Positions 1-7,812 are shown, counted from the first letter of the stretch. The stretch is 11,037 nt of DNA from GCA-2729515 sp036336695 (GCA_036336695.1 JAYZFQ010000133.1:1-11037), one strand, 5' to 3'. Made by a program: numbers and translations. Notes: generated from the letters alone by a model not told the origin.

Positions 1-34
1 AGTCGCCCGCGTCTACCCATTCCGCCACCCGGGC
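1..34 (-). tRNA. tRNA-Leu, 5' half only (cut by the window edge)
   Basis: Read on the minus strand from base 34, the sequence starts with a 7-nt acceptor strand GCCCGGG (28-34), then U8-G9. A D arm follows, with GCG pairing to CGC (bases 23-25 with 9-11) around an A-A-U-G-G-G-U-A-G-A loop. Next come one linker base, the 5' side of an anticodon stem GGCGA (3-7), and C32-U33 at bases 2-1. The D-arm consensus with GGUAGACGC is characteristic of bacterial tRNA-Leu and unlike tRNA-Ser. The anticodon, long variable arm, T arm and CCA end lie left of the window, so the isoacceptor cannot be read. The gene is transcribed away from the glycosyltransferase cluster. Its presence also argues against extending the next gene upstream. 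Confidence 0.85.
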
Positions 35-85
35 AAGGCCCTGGGTGAGTTTATACTCGACCGGGACACGAAGGGAGAGCATCGG
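35..85. promoter_or_regulatory. Divergent intergenic region between tRNA-Leu and the glycosyltransferase operon
   Basis: This 51-bp gap is the only space that can hold promoters for both the leftward tRNA and the rightward operon. Its one A/T-rich patch is a 12-bp imperfect palindrome at 47-58 (GAGT-TTAT-ACTC). On the plus strand it contains TATACT (52-57), and on the minus strand TATAAA (55 down to 50); either resembles a sigma70 -10 box. The minus-strand box lies 15 nt ahead of the tRNA 5' end, a plausible distance for a tRNA promoter. No convincing -35 hexamer was found at 16-18 bp from either box, so the assignment is tentative. Confidence 0.4.
72..77 (+). promoter_or_regulatory. Ribosome binding site for the GT2 gene
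   Basis: AGGGAG lies 8 nt before the GTG at 86. It is the best Shine-Dalgarno match in the gap and decides the start, because the reading frame itself stays open to the left edge through the tRNA. Confidence 0.6.
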
Positions 86-862
86 GTGTTCCACGGCAAG
101 AAGATCGTCGTCGTGATGCCGGCCTACAACGCGGCCCGCACCATCGAGCGCACGTACCGCGAGATCCCCCTGGACCTCGTCGATGAGGTCATCGTCACCG
201 ACGACGCCAGCCGCGACGAAACGGTGGCGATCGCCCAGAAGCTCGGCCTGCGCACCCTCGTCCACGAGACGAACCGCGGCTACGGGGGGAACCAGAAGAC
301 CTGCTACGCCGAGGCCCTGCGCCTGGGCGCCGACGTCACGATCATGCTCCACCCCGACTACCAATATACGCCTCGGCTGCTTCCGGCCATGATCGGCCTG
401 ATCGCCGACGGTCCCTTCGACGCGGTCCTGGGTTCCCGCGTTCTGGGCGGTCGGGCCCTGGCCGGGGGAATGCCCCGCTACAAGTACCTGGCGAACCGCC
501 TCCTGACGGCCGCGGAGAATTTCCTCCTCGACGCCAAGCTCTCGGAGTACCACACCGGCTACCGGGCGTTCTCACGCCCGGTGCTGGAACGCCTCCCGCT
601 CCTGGAGAATTCCGACGACTTCGTGTTCGACAACCAGATGCTGGCCCAGATCCTCCTCGCGGGCTTCGAGATCGGAGAAATCAGCTGTCCCGCCGCGTAC
701 TTCGAGGAGGCCTCGTCGATCAACTTCCGGCGCTCGGTCCGCTATGGCATCGGAGTTCTGGGGACCTCTCTCCGCGGGTTCCTGCACCGGACCGGCATCG
801 CGCGACAACGCATCTTCGAACCCGAGGGCCGTCGACTCGCGCCCCCGGACACCGCGGCGTAG
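86..862 (+). CDS. Family 2 glycosyltransferase, polyprenyl/dolichol-phosphate sugar synthase type
   Basis: This 258-residue protein has a complete GT-A fold signature. It has the N-terminal strand with VVVMPAYN (8-15), the nucleotide-binding DDAS (39-42), NRGYGGNQKT (63-72), and HPDYQY (89-94) in the place of the metal-binding DxD. GSR (116-118), SEYHTGYRAFSR (153-164) and an acceptor-side NSDDFVFDNQ (175-184) follow. This set is typical of the bacterial GT2 subgroup annotated as dolichol-phosphate mannose synthase-like. Such enzymes transfer a sugar from a nucleotide donor to a polyprenyl phosphate at the cytoplasmic face of the membrane. No C-terminal membrane segments are visible, so it should be soluble or peripheral. 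The GTG start is chosen because of the SD at 72-77, because homologues typically begin a few residues before the VVVxPAYN strand, and because the upstream bases belong to a tRNA. The stop abuts the next ATG. The sugar and the exact acceptor are not determinable from sequence alone. Confidence 0.92.
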   Translation: MFHGKKIVVVMPAYNAARTIERTYREIPLDLVDEVIVTDDASRDETVAIAQKLGLRTLVHETNRGYGGNQKTCYAEALRLGADVTIMLHPDYQYTPRLLPAMIGLIADGPFDAVLGSRVLGGRALAGGMPRYKYLANRLLTAAENFLLDAKLSEYHTGYRAFSRPVLERLPLLENSDDFVFDNQMLAQILLAGFEIGEISCPAAYFEEASSINFRRSVRYGIGVLGTSLRGFLHRTGIARQRIFEPEGRRLAPPDTAA

Positions 863-2758
863 ATGGACATCTACACCGCCGCGAAACGGATCTCTCGCTC
901 CTTTGTGGTCGACGACACGCCCCTCGCGGCCGGCGACTACGGTGTCGTGGGCGATGGTCACACCTGCGCCCTCGTCGGCGTCGACGGTTCCGTCGACTGG
1001 CTGTGCCTGCCGCACTTCGACTCGCCGAGCGTGTTCGCCCGGATCCTGGATCCGGACCGGGGCGGTTGCTTCCGAGTCGCCCCGGCAACGCGCCCCTTCG
1101 AAAGCCTCCAGGCCTACGACGACGCGACCAACGTCCTACAGACCCTTTTCCGCCGTCCGGGCGAAGGCGCCGTCGTCGTCACGGACCTGATGCCCTGGAA
1201 CGGCGACCCGCGCTCGTCCCTCCACCAGATGCTGCGGCTGGTGGAAGGACGCGAGGGAACCCTGGAACTCGAGGTCCGCTTCGACCCCCGGTTCGACTAC
1301 GGGCGCGGGGAGACCCGCATTCACCTCGGCGAAACCGGCGCCCTCGCGGAAGGCGACAACCACGAGCAACTGGCACTGGCCGTCAGCGACAGTCCCCCGT
1401 TCGAAACCGATCCGCGCGGGGGCGTGCGAGCGCGCTTCTCCGTGCGGGCAGGCCAGCGCGTGTGGATCGTCCTGAACTGGGCCGCGCCCCGGGTCGAGCC
1501 CATCGCCGCCTACCGTCCCTTCGAGCACCTGCGCGCAACGCGGCGCTTCTGGCGCGGCTGGTCTTCCTCGCTCCAGTACGATGGCCCCTGGCGGCACGAC
1601 GTGCTCCGCTCGGCCCTCACCCTCAAGCTCCTGCAATACGCGCCGACCGGCGCCATGATCGCCGCGCCCACCACCAGCCTGCCCGTCCTCCACGGAGGAG
1701 ACCGCAACTGGGACTATCGTTTCTCCTGGGTCCGCGACAGCGCGATGGCCATTCGTGCAATGAACCAGATCGGCTATCCCGGCGAAGCGGTCGACTTCTT
1801 CCACTTCGTCCGAGACACCCTGGAGGACCGCCGCCAGCTCGATCTCATGGTGACGATCCAAGGGCAGGAGGTCCCGGACGAGGTGCTGCTGGAACACCTG
1901 GCGGGCCACAGGGAGAGCCGTCCCGTGCGGCTCGGCAACGCCGCGCGTCACCAGATCCAGCACGACATCGTGGGACCGCTGCTCGATGCGGCCGCAATCC
2001 ACGAGCAGTCCGGCGGAACGCTCGGCCTGCGTCTCTGGCGACAGATTCGGCGCCTGGTCTCGGAGGCGGCGGAAAAATCCCGCGGACCGGACCACGGCAT
2101 CTGGGAACCCCGCGCAGATCCCGACCACCACGTGCATTCCAAGCTGATGACCTGGGTGGCGCTGGACCGGGCAATCCACATCGCGCCGCGTTTCGGCGGC
2201 AACGCCGACGCAGAGGAATGGGGCCGGGCCCGCGCGCGGATCATGGTCGAGATCCTGGAACAGGGCTATTCGCCGGAGGTGGAGAGCTTCGTCGGCGCCT
2301 ACGGTTCACAGCGGGTGGACGCCACGCTGCTGCTCCTGCCCATCTACGGCTTCCTCCCGCCCATGGACGCCCGCATCCAACGCACCCTGCAGCGCGTCAT
2401 CGACGAACTCGGCGACGGGCGCTTCCTGCGCCGCTACCGGGGAGGCGACGGGATCGCCTCGGACGAGGGCGGCTTCATCCTGTGCGGTTTCTGGCTCGCC
2501 GAAGCCCTGGCCCTGTCGTGCCGACTGGACGAAGCCCTCGAGGTCTTCCAGAACCACTTGTCCGCGGCCAACCATCTCGGGTTGCTCTCCGAAGAGGTCG
2601 ACCCGTCCAGCGGAATGCCCCTGGGCAACACCCCCCAGGCCTTCAGCCACCTGGGCTTGATCCAGGCGGCGACGCGCCTCGACCGGGCGTTGCGACTACG
2701 GGACGAGAAACTCGACGACCCTCCCTTCCTCGAGTTCGACTTTCCGAGCTTGAGCTAG
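863..2758 (+). CDS. Glycoside hydrolase family 15 protein (glucoamylase/trehalase-like)
   Basis: The 631-residue length is normal for the bacterial two-domain GH15 family. The N-terminal beta domain (about 20-215) carries GDYGVVGDGHTCALVGVDGS (24-43) followed by VDWLCLPHFDSP (44-55). The (alpha/alpha)6 catalytic domain (about 230-610) carries GGDRNWDYRFSWVRDS (278-293), which is part of the sugar-binding site. It also has GIWEPR with Glu415 as the likely general acid, and HLGLLSEEVDP (571-581) supplying the likely general base (Glu577 or Glu578). The closing GNTPQAFSHLGLI is also conserved, so the active site looks intact. There is no signal peptide, which implies a cytoplasmic enzyme acting on alpha-linked glucosides such as trehalose, maltodextrin or isomalto-type chains. 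Which of these it uses cannot be told. The ATG follows the stop of the GT2 gene without a gap and has no clear SD, suggesting translational coupling. Confidence 0.93.
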   Translation: MDIYTAAKRISRSFVVDDTPLAAGDYGVVGDGHTCALVGVDGSVDWLCLPHFDSPSVFARILDPDRGGCFRVAPATRPFESLQAYDDATNVLQTLFRRPGEGAVVVTDLMPWNGDPRSSLHQMLRLVEGREGTLELEVRFDPRFDYGRGETRIHLGETGALAEGDNHEQLALAVSDSPPFETDPRGGVRARFSVRAGQRVWIVLNWAAPRVEPIAAYRPFEHLRATRRFWRGWSSSLQYDGPWRHDVLRSALTLKLLQYAPTGAMIAAPTTSLPVLHGGDRNWDYRFSWVRDSAMAIRAMNQIGYPGEAVDFFHFVRDTLEDRRQLDLMVTIQGQEVPDEVLLEHLAGHRESRPVRLGNAARHQIQHDIVGPLLDAAAIHEQSGGTLGLRLWRQIRRLVSEAAEKSRGPDHGIWEPRADPDHHVHSKLMTWVALDRAIHIAPRFGGNADAEEWGRARARIMVEILEQGYSPEVESFVGAYGSQRVDATLLLLPIYGFLPPMDARIQRTLQRVIDELGDGRFLRRYRGGDGIASDEGGFILCGFWLAEALALSCRLDEALEVFQNHLSAANHLGLLSEEVDPSSGMPLGNTPQAFSHLGLIQAATRLDRALRLRDEKLDDPPFLEFDFPSLS

Positions 2759-2759
2759 C

Positions 2760-4424
2760 GTGGCCACGCCCGGGCGATCGCTTCGGAGCGCCGCGTGGGT
2801 TGCGGCGGGCCTGGCCGCAGTCGCCGTGGCGGCTCAGCTTGCCCTGGTCGCGCAGACTTCCGTCGCCGCTCCCTTCCTCGACGATTGGGATGCCCTGGTC
2901 GGCTTCCTCGTCTACTGGCAAGACGCGCCCAGCAGCGCCGGCCGACTGCGCCAACTCTTCGACCCGCACAACGAGCACCTCCTCGCGGTACCCCGCCTGG
3001 CCGCGCTCGGGATCCACGGACTCGCGGGCCACCTCGACTTCACCGCGCTGAACCTCGCCGGCAACCTGCTCCCACTCCTTCTGCTGGGAGCACTCTGGTC
3101 CGAGTTCCGACGCGACGCGCCGACCGCCGAACGCGCGGTCGGTTTCCTTCCCGCCGTCCTCTTCGTCGTTCAACCCCAGGCCTGGACCGCCGTGATTTCG
3201 CCCACGGTGTCCCTCTCGAACAACGGGGTGATGGCGTTCGCCGCACTCTGCTTCGCGTGCCTGGCCCGCGGCCAGGTCACCGCCGCCGTGCTCGCGGGCG
3301 GAGCGGCAACCTTCTCCCAGGGCAATGGGATCTTCGTACCGCTGCTCGCGACGGGGATCCCCTGGCTGGGGGGCAAGCCCACCCTCGCCCGGAACTGGGG
3401 GGCCGCCGCAGCTTTGGCCGCCTTGGCCTACTTCTGGGCCGCGCCGGGGGACTACGCCATGGCAAGTCCCTGGGCTGCCCTGGCGCGACCCGCGGAGTGG
3501 GCCCCCAGCGCGCTCTATGCCTTGTATTTCGTCGGGTCGGCCGGGGGGTTCGGACATCCCGGCCTATCGGCGGTGGTCGGCGCTGCCCTGCTCGCGAGTC
3601 TCGGCTGGCTCACGCTTCGGGGACTCCCCCGGCGCAGTCCGGCGTTGTTCACCCTCGCGCTCTTCCTGCTCGCCAGCATTGCCGGCAACGCCCTGGTGCG
3701 CGCACACCAGGGTGCCGAGGCAGCCCTGCTCCAGCCTCGCTACCGGCTCTACGGCAGCGCCCTGCTCGCGATCACCTGGCTCGGCTGGCTGGAACTGTCC
3801 CCCCGGCTGCGAAGTCGCCGCGGGGCCGCCGTCGGGGCAGTCGTCGCTCTCGTCTTCTGCGTCGCGTCGTTTCGGGTCGGGGTCCCCGCGGCCCGGGCGT
3901 CGGCGAGCGAACTGCGCGCCGGGCTCGACCTCTGGTGGGAAACCGGGGCCCGTGGACTCGAACATCCCGACTTCCGAAAAGCGCGGTTCTTCCTCACACG
4001 TGCCCTCGACGCGGGGCTCCTCCGGTTTCCCGCCGACTGGCCCGGGCGCTACGGCGCTCCGCCGCGCGCCGCCGGGAAACCACCGGGGCCCGGCGCGGCG
4101 ATCACCTGGAAGGCCACTGCCGTGCGCGACACCGCCGGGCACCTGCTGGTGATCGGAGAGGCCCACGTGTCGGGAAATGCCTTGGGGCAACGCGTCGACA
4201 TCGCTCTCGTCCGCGACGGGACGGTGTGGTTCGCGCCGGCGCGCAGCGTGGCGCACCCCGAAGCGAACACGCGTCGCCGGACCGCAGAAGCGGGCTTTCA
4301 CGCCCTGGTCGAAACCGGGAGCCTCCCTGCCGGCCGCTATCTCCTGGGCATCCGGGTGCACCAGGGCGAACACGACTACTTCGCCCTGGGCGAAACCGAA
4401 GTGGGCATCGGGGAGCACCCGTGA
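2760..4424 (+). CDS. Multi-pass membrane protein, GT-C-like, with a C-terminal soluble domain
   Basis: This 554-residue protein has an N-terminal hydrophobic helix (about 11-36). A first external loop follows, carrying FLDDWDAL (39-46) and the acidic/His motif DPHNEH (68-73). About eight to ten further hydrophobic segments run up to about residue 378, including FSQGNG (185-190) and QPRYRLYG (325-332). An acidic pair in the first loop plus an HNEH motif is typical of uncharacterised GT-C-like membrane proteins, which use lipid-linked sugars outside the inner membrane. Residues about 445-550 lack membrane helices and look like a beta-rich module, which is unusual for a plain GT-C protein. The GTG start lies one base after the GH15 stop and has no clear SD. 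The end overlaps the next gene by 4 bp (GTGA). A glycosyltransferase role is inferred from topology, motifs and neighbours; the substrate is unknown. Confidence 0.8.
   Translation: MATPGRSLRSAAWVAAGLAAVAVAAQLALVAQTSVAAPFLDDWDALVGFLVYWQDAPSSAGRLRQLFDPHNEHLLAVPRLAALGIHGLAGHLDFTALNLAGNLLPLLLLGALWSEFRRDAPTAERAVGFLPAVLFVVQPQAWTAVISPTVSLSNNGVMAFAALCFACLARGQVTAAVLAGGAATFSQGNGIFVPLLATGIPWLGGKPTLARNWGAAAALAALAYFWAAPGDYAMASPWAALARPAEWAPSALYALYFVGSAGGFGHPGLSAVVGAALLASLGWLTLRGLPRRSPALFTLALFLLASIAGNALVRAHQGAEAALLQPRYRLYGSALLAITWLGWLELSPRLRSRRGAAVGAVVALVFCVASFRVGVPAARASASELRAGLDLWWETGARGLEHPDFRKARFFLTRALDAGLLRFPADWPGRYGAPPRAAGKPPGPGAAITWKATAVRDTAGHLLVIGEAHVSGNALGQRVDIALVRDGTVWFAPARSVAHPEANTRRRTAEAGFHALVETGSLPAGRYLLGIRVHQGEHDYFALGETEVGIGEHP
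4410..4415 (+). promoter_or_regulatory. Ribosome binding site for the second GT-C gene
   Basis: GGGGAG sits 5 nt before the GTG at 4421, inside the 3' end of the preceding gene. It fixes the start of a frame that is otherwise open for well over a kilobase upstream. Confidence 0.65.
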
Positions 4425-6394
4425 CGGTACGCAGGGCTTGGCGCATCGCGCTCGCTGGAACCGCCCTCCTGGTCTTCTGGGCGGCGTTCTTCGCGTATCC
4501 GCCGAGGGTCACGGCACTACCGCACGGCGCGTGGCTGGGCTTCCCCTCGCCGGAACGAGTCCTCGCCTTCGCGACGACCCTGGCTGGCTTCCTGTTCCTC
4601 AACCTCGCCGTGTGGGGTGCCGGCGCGTGGATCGGCCGGCGCATGCCGCTCGAACCCGCGGCCGGAGCGCGTTTTCTCGGAACGTTGGGCCTGGGCTTCG
4701 TCGCCCTCCAACTGGCGGTCCTCGCGCTCGCCTGGCTCGGGGCCCTCGCTCCCGCCGGGCGTTGGGGCCTCCTCTTCATCGCGAGCGCTGCGGGCGTGGC
4801 CGATCTCGTCCGACGCGAACGCCCCCGCCTCTCTGCCGGTCGCACACTCGCAATACTTGCCGGTGCCACGGCGCTCCTGGCCGGCCCACTTCTCATCGCG
4901 TTCGACGCCGACCCCGGCTGGGATGCCCTGACCTACCACCTGCCCCTCGCCGAGCGCGCGGCCTTCGTGAACGGCAGCCCGGTCGACCCATGGTCGGTCT
5001 TCTCGGCCTTTCCCCACGCGGTCAGCATGCTCTACCTGCTGACGCAAACCCTCGACGGCACGGCCCTGGCACGGTGGCTCCACCTCGAGTTCGGCGTGCT
5101 GACCGCTTGGCTTGCCGTCCTGCTCGCCCGGGAGGCTTCGCCCCGTGCGGGCTGGTTGGCCGCCGCAGCCCTGGCGGCCTGTCCCCTGTTCGCCTGGGAA
5201 CTCGGCATCGCCTACGCGGACCTGCCAGCGTGCTTCTTCACCCTGCTCGCGGTCGCACTCCTGCGCTCCGACTCGGACCTCGCGCGGTGCATCACCGCGG
5301 GAATCTTCGCCGGCGCTGCCGCTGCGTGCCGGTACCCCTCATGGATCGTCCCGTTCGCGCTGCTCGCGCTCGTCTGGCTTCCCGGCGCCGTCTCCGGCCC
5401 GAGACTCCGGGCGAGCGCCGCTGTCTTGGTCGGCACGCTGGTTTCCCTCGCGCCCTGGATGGCCCGGAACCTCGCCTTCACGGGCAACCCCGTCGCGCCG
5501 GCCTTCCAGGGTTGGTTTGCCGCCCCGGGAGAAGAATTCTTCGCGCCCCTGGCGGTCGCCCAGAACGCCGCGTTCATCCGCTCGGTCGGGCCGGGATTCG
5601 GCTTCAGCGATCTCCTCGCGCTCCCCTGGCGCCTCACCGTGGAGGCCACTCCCGGCGACTACCGGAACTTCGGCTATCGCATCGGCCCCCTCTACTTGCT
5701 GGGTGTGCTGGCCGCCCTGGGCTGGGGCGGAGCGGCCGGCGCGGCGCTGTCGCGGCGCCTCTGGGTCGCCGCAGGCCTCTCCGCGCTCTTCTGGTTCTTC
5801 ACCGCCCAGGAACCGCGTTATCTCCTGCCCACACTCGTCCTGACCGCGGTGGCGGGGGCGATCGCCGCCGACCGCGCCGTGGGCGCCCGGCACCTCTGGC
5901 TGGCGCTGCCCGTCATCGCGGTGCTCCAGGCCCAGCTTCCGATCTGGACCGCGCTCCCCCAGCGCTACGGAACCGCGCTCGGGGTCATGCCGGTGACCGA
6001 GCCGGCCGCCGCCAAGGTCGGGCGGCGCCTGCGGGCAGACCTCGCGCCGGGCGACCGGGTGGTGATCCTCTTCGAACCCCGGGCCTGGTTCTTCCGCGGA
6101 CTCGACTACATCCCCTATCACCTCGGGGACGGCTCGCCCCTGCTCGTGGCGATCCACGCGGCGGGACGAACGGGGATCGACCCCCTCTTCGCTGGACTGG
6201 GAGCGACGCACGTGGTGGTGAACACGCAACTCGACGGCCAGGTCACTCCCAGCTTCCTCCCCGCCTACTCCCGAGAGACGTTCGAAGCAGACCTGGCGAC
6301 GCTGAACGACTTCCTGACACGGCGTACGGATCTCGTCTTCAGCGAGGGTCCGATCGAGGTGCGGCAGATCCGCACTCCGGAGGCCCGGCCATGA
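4421..6394 (+). CDS. GT-C family membrane glycosyltransferase-like protein
   Basis: This 657-residue protein starts MTVRRAW and has roughly a dozen hydrophobic segments. Key motifs are DADPGWDALTYHLPLAERA (162-180), a large external loop with the Asp residues expected of GT-C catalysis, and AYADLPA (264-270). PWMARNLAFTGNPVAP (345-360) and QEPRYLLP (463-470) follow. These are hallmarks of the uncharacterised GT-C branch related to ArnT/RgtA-type enzymes, which take sugars from polyprenyl phosphate at the periplasmic face. Residues about 505-657 form a soluble tail. The start is GTG at 4421: it has an SD at 4410-4415, overlaps the upstream stop by 4 bp (GTGA), and gives a positively charged N-terminus leading into the first helix. 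The frame is open further upstream but would run through the preceding gene. The end overlaps the next gene by ATGA. The acceptor is unknown; a lipid, glycan or protein are all possible. Confidence 0.85.
   Translation: MTVRRAWRIALAGTALLVFWAAFFAYPPRVTALPHGAWLGFPSPERVLAFATTLAGFLFLNLAVWGAGAWIGRRMPLEPAAGARFLGTLGLGFVALQLAVLALAWLGALAPAGRWGLLFIASAAGVADLVRRERPRLSAGRTLAILAGATALLAGPLLIAFDADPGWDALTYHLPLAERAAFVNGSPVDPWSVFSAFPHAVSMLYLLTQTLDGTALARWLHLEFGVLTAWLAVLLAREASPRAGWLAAAALAACPLFAWELGIAYADLPACFFTLLAVALLRSDSDLARCITAGIFAGAAAACRYPSWIVPFALLALVWLPGAVSGPRLRASAAVLVGTLVSLAPWMARNLAFTGNPVAPAFQGWFAAPGEEFFAPLAVAQNAAFIRSVGPGFGFSDLLALPWRLTVEATPGDYRNFGYRIGPLYLLGVLAALGWGGAAGAALSRRLWVAAGLSALFWFFTAQEPRYLLPTLVLTAVAGAIAADRAVGARHLWLALPVIAVLQAQLPIWTALPQRYGTALGVMPVTEPAAAKVGRRLRADLAPGDRVVILFEPRAWFFRGLDYIPYHLGDGSPLLVAIHAAGRTGIDPLFAGLGATHVVVNTQLDGQVTPSFLPAYSRETFEADLATLNDFLTRRTDLVFSEGPIEVRQIRTPEARP
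6379..6383 (+). promoter_or_regulatory. Ribosome binding site for the third GT-C gene
   Basis: GGAGG lies 7 nt before the ATG at 6391, inside the end of the preceding gene. It selects this ATG in a frame that stays open far upstream. Confidence 0.7.
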
Positions 6395-7800
6395 GGTCCC
6401 GAACCGCGGGGGCGCTCGTCTTTGCCACGCTGTTCCTCTCGTACGCCTGGTTCTTCCAGGGAGGCGGGTACAACCCCAACTCCCGCCTCGCCCTGACGCG
6501 GGCTCTCGCGGAACACGGCACCCTGTCGATCGACGCCTACCCGGTCACCGGGGACTGGGCCGAACACGGCGGCCGGCGGTACGCCAACAAAGCGCCGGGA
6601 CTGTCCTTTCTCGCTGCCCCGGTCTGGCCGCTGACCGCGTCCATCGCGCCCGAGGGCCGAGGCTTCGGCCTCTCGCGCCGCGCGTGGGTCGTGAACCTTG
6701 CGGTCAACGCACTGCCCGCGGCACTGCTCGGGTGGCTGCTCTTCACCGCGCTCGGTCTGCTCCGGGCGGGGAGCCCGCGCCTCCGGGCGGCAGCCGCCCT
6801 CGCCTACGGACTCGGCACCTTGGCGTTTCCCTACGCCACCGCGTTCTACGCCCACCAGCCCGCCGCCGCCGCCGGTTTCGCGGCCTTTACCGCACTGCTC
6901 GCCGGGGAAGGCGCGTCGCGTCCGCGACACCTGGCGGTCGTCGCCGGTGCGTGCGCGGGCCTCGCGGTCACCCTGGAGACGTCGACCGCCCTCGTCGTAC
7001 TGGGACTCGGCGCCTGGCTCGTCCTGGACCCGCGTCGACGCGGTCTCCTGCTCCCCTTCGTGATCGGTGGGCTGCCCTTCGCCCTGGCCCTGGGGGCCTA
7101 CAACGCAACCGCCTTCGGGTCGCCTTGGACCCTCTGGGTCGCCCACGCAAACCCGGCGGTCGAAGTTCGCGTCGACGGTCGATTGTTCGGCGCGCCGAGC
7201 CTCGGCAACGCAGTGGCCCTGCTCGTGATGCCCTACCGCGGCCTCTTCTATACGAGTCCGGTCCTGCTCCTCGCACTGGCGGGCTGGCCCCAGCTCTGGC
7301 GCACCCGCCCGGGGGTCTCACTGCTCTGTGCGGGAATCCCCCTCGCCTTCCTCGTCGTCGTCTCGAGTTTCCACGCCTGGTACGGCGGCTGGGCCCCCGG
7401 AGCCCGGTACCTCGTCCCAGCCCTTCCGTTCCTCTTCGTCCCCGTCGCCTTCGGCCTCCCCCGCTGGCCCGCCGTCTCCTGGCCGCTCGCCGCGGTGTCC
7501 ATCGCATGCATGCTCGTCATCACCGCGGTCGCCGTCGAGATCCCCGCCGATTTCGCCAATCCGCTCCTCGACTTCGCACTTCCCCGCTTCCTCGCCGGAG
7601 AGGTCGCGGTCAACCCCCAACTCCTCGACGTGCGCCTGCCCCCGGCCACCTATGGAACGGGACAGGCGGCCACCAACAGCGCATCGTTCAACCTGGGAGA
7701 ACTTGCGGGCCTCCACGGGCTGATCGGCCTCGCGCCCCTCGTCGCCCTCTGGGCCGCAGCGGGCTTCACACTCGCTCTCGGAGGGCGGAAACGCGTGTGA
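6391..7800 (+). CDS. GT-C family membrane protein (phospholipid-carrier-dependent glycosyltransferase type)
   Basis: This 469-residue protein has an N-terminal membrane helix (about 5-22). The first external loop carries YNPNSRLALTRALAEHGTLS (27-46) followed by the acidic Asp48, then NKAPGLSFLAAPVW (66-79). About nine more hydrophobic segments follow. YRGLFYTSPVLL (282-293) and WYGGWAPGARYLVPALPFL (330-348) are the other recognisable family blocks. Together these match a large uncharacterised group of bacterial membrane proteins usually annotated as phospholipid carrier-dependent or GT-C glycosyltransferases. It belongs to a different subfamily from the two preceding membrane proteins, so the three are not recent duplicates. 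The ATG overlaps the upstream TGA (ATGA) and has a good SD at 6379-6383, so translation is probably coupled. The donor and acceptor cannot be deduced. Confidence 0.83.
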   Translation: MRSRTAGALVFATLFLSYAWFFQGGGYNPNSRLALTRALAEHGTLSIDAYPVTGDWAEHGGRRYANKAPGLSFLAAPVWPLTASIAPEGRGFGLSRRAWVVNLAVNALPAALLGWLLFTALGLLRAGSPRLRAAAALAYGLGTLAFPYATAFYAHQPAAAAGFAAFTALLAGEGASRPRHLAVVAGACAGLAVTLETSTALVVLGLGAWLVLDPRRRGLLLPFVIGGLPFALALGAYNATAFGSPWTLWVAHANPAVEVRVDGRLFGAPSLGNAVALLVMPYRGLFYTSPVLLLALAGWPQLWRTRPGVSLLCAGIPLAFLVVVSSFHAWYGGWAPGARYLVPALPFLFVPVAFGLPRWPAVSWPLAAVSIACMLVITAVAVEIPADFANPLLDFALPRFLAGEVAVNPQLLDVRLPPATYGTGQAATNSASFNLGELAGLHGLIGLAPLVALWAAAGFTLALGGRKRV

Positions 7801-7812
7801 TATCGTAGGGAT

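Noticed and set aside
1..34. tRNA as an attachment site for an integrated element in this window
   Set aside because: The 3' half of the tRNA lies outside, the cluster sits on its 5' side, and no integrase or direct repeat was seen.
2..85. In-frame open extension of the GT2 gene to the left edge of the window
   Set aside because: It would run through the tRNA-Leu and lacks a family-like sequence. The GTG at 86 has a well-placed SD and gives the usual N-terminus for the family.
1136..2179. 347-codon minus-strand open frame inside the GH15 gene
   Set aside because: It is antisense to conserved GH15 blocks, has no recognisable domain and no ribosome binding site of note.
2643..4418. Minus-strand open frames opposite the first GT-C-like gene
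   Set aside because: They are Gly/Arg/Glu-rich sequences of the kind produced by the antisense of hydrophobic GC-rich genes; no motifs were found.
2795..4420. Long open frame upstream of, and in frame with, the second GT-C gene
   Set aside because: The translation is Arg/Pro/Gly-rich shadow sequence overlapping the first GT-C-like gene. The real start is GTG at 4421, supported by the SD and the GTGA overlap.
4177..6390. Long open frame upstream of, and in frame with, the third GT-C gene
   Set aside because: It is out-of-frame shadow of the second GT-C gene with biased composition. The ATG at 6391 has an SD and an ATGA overlap.
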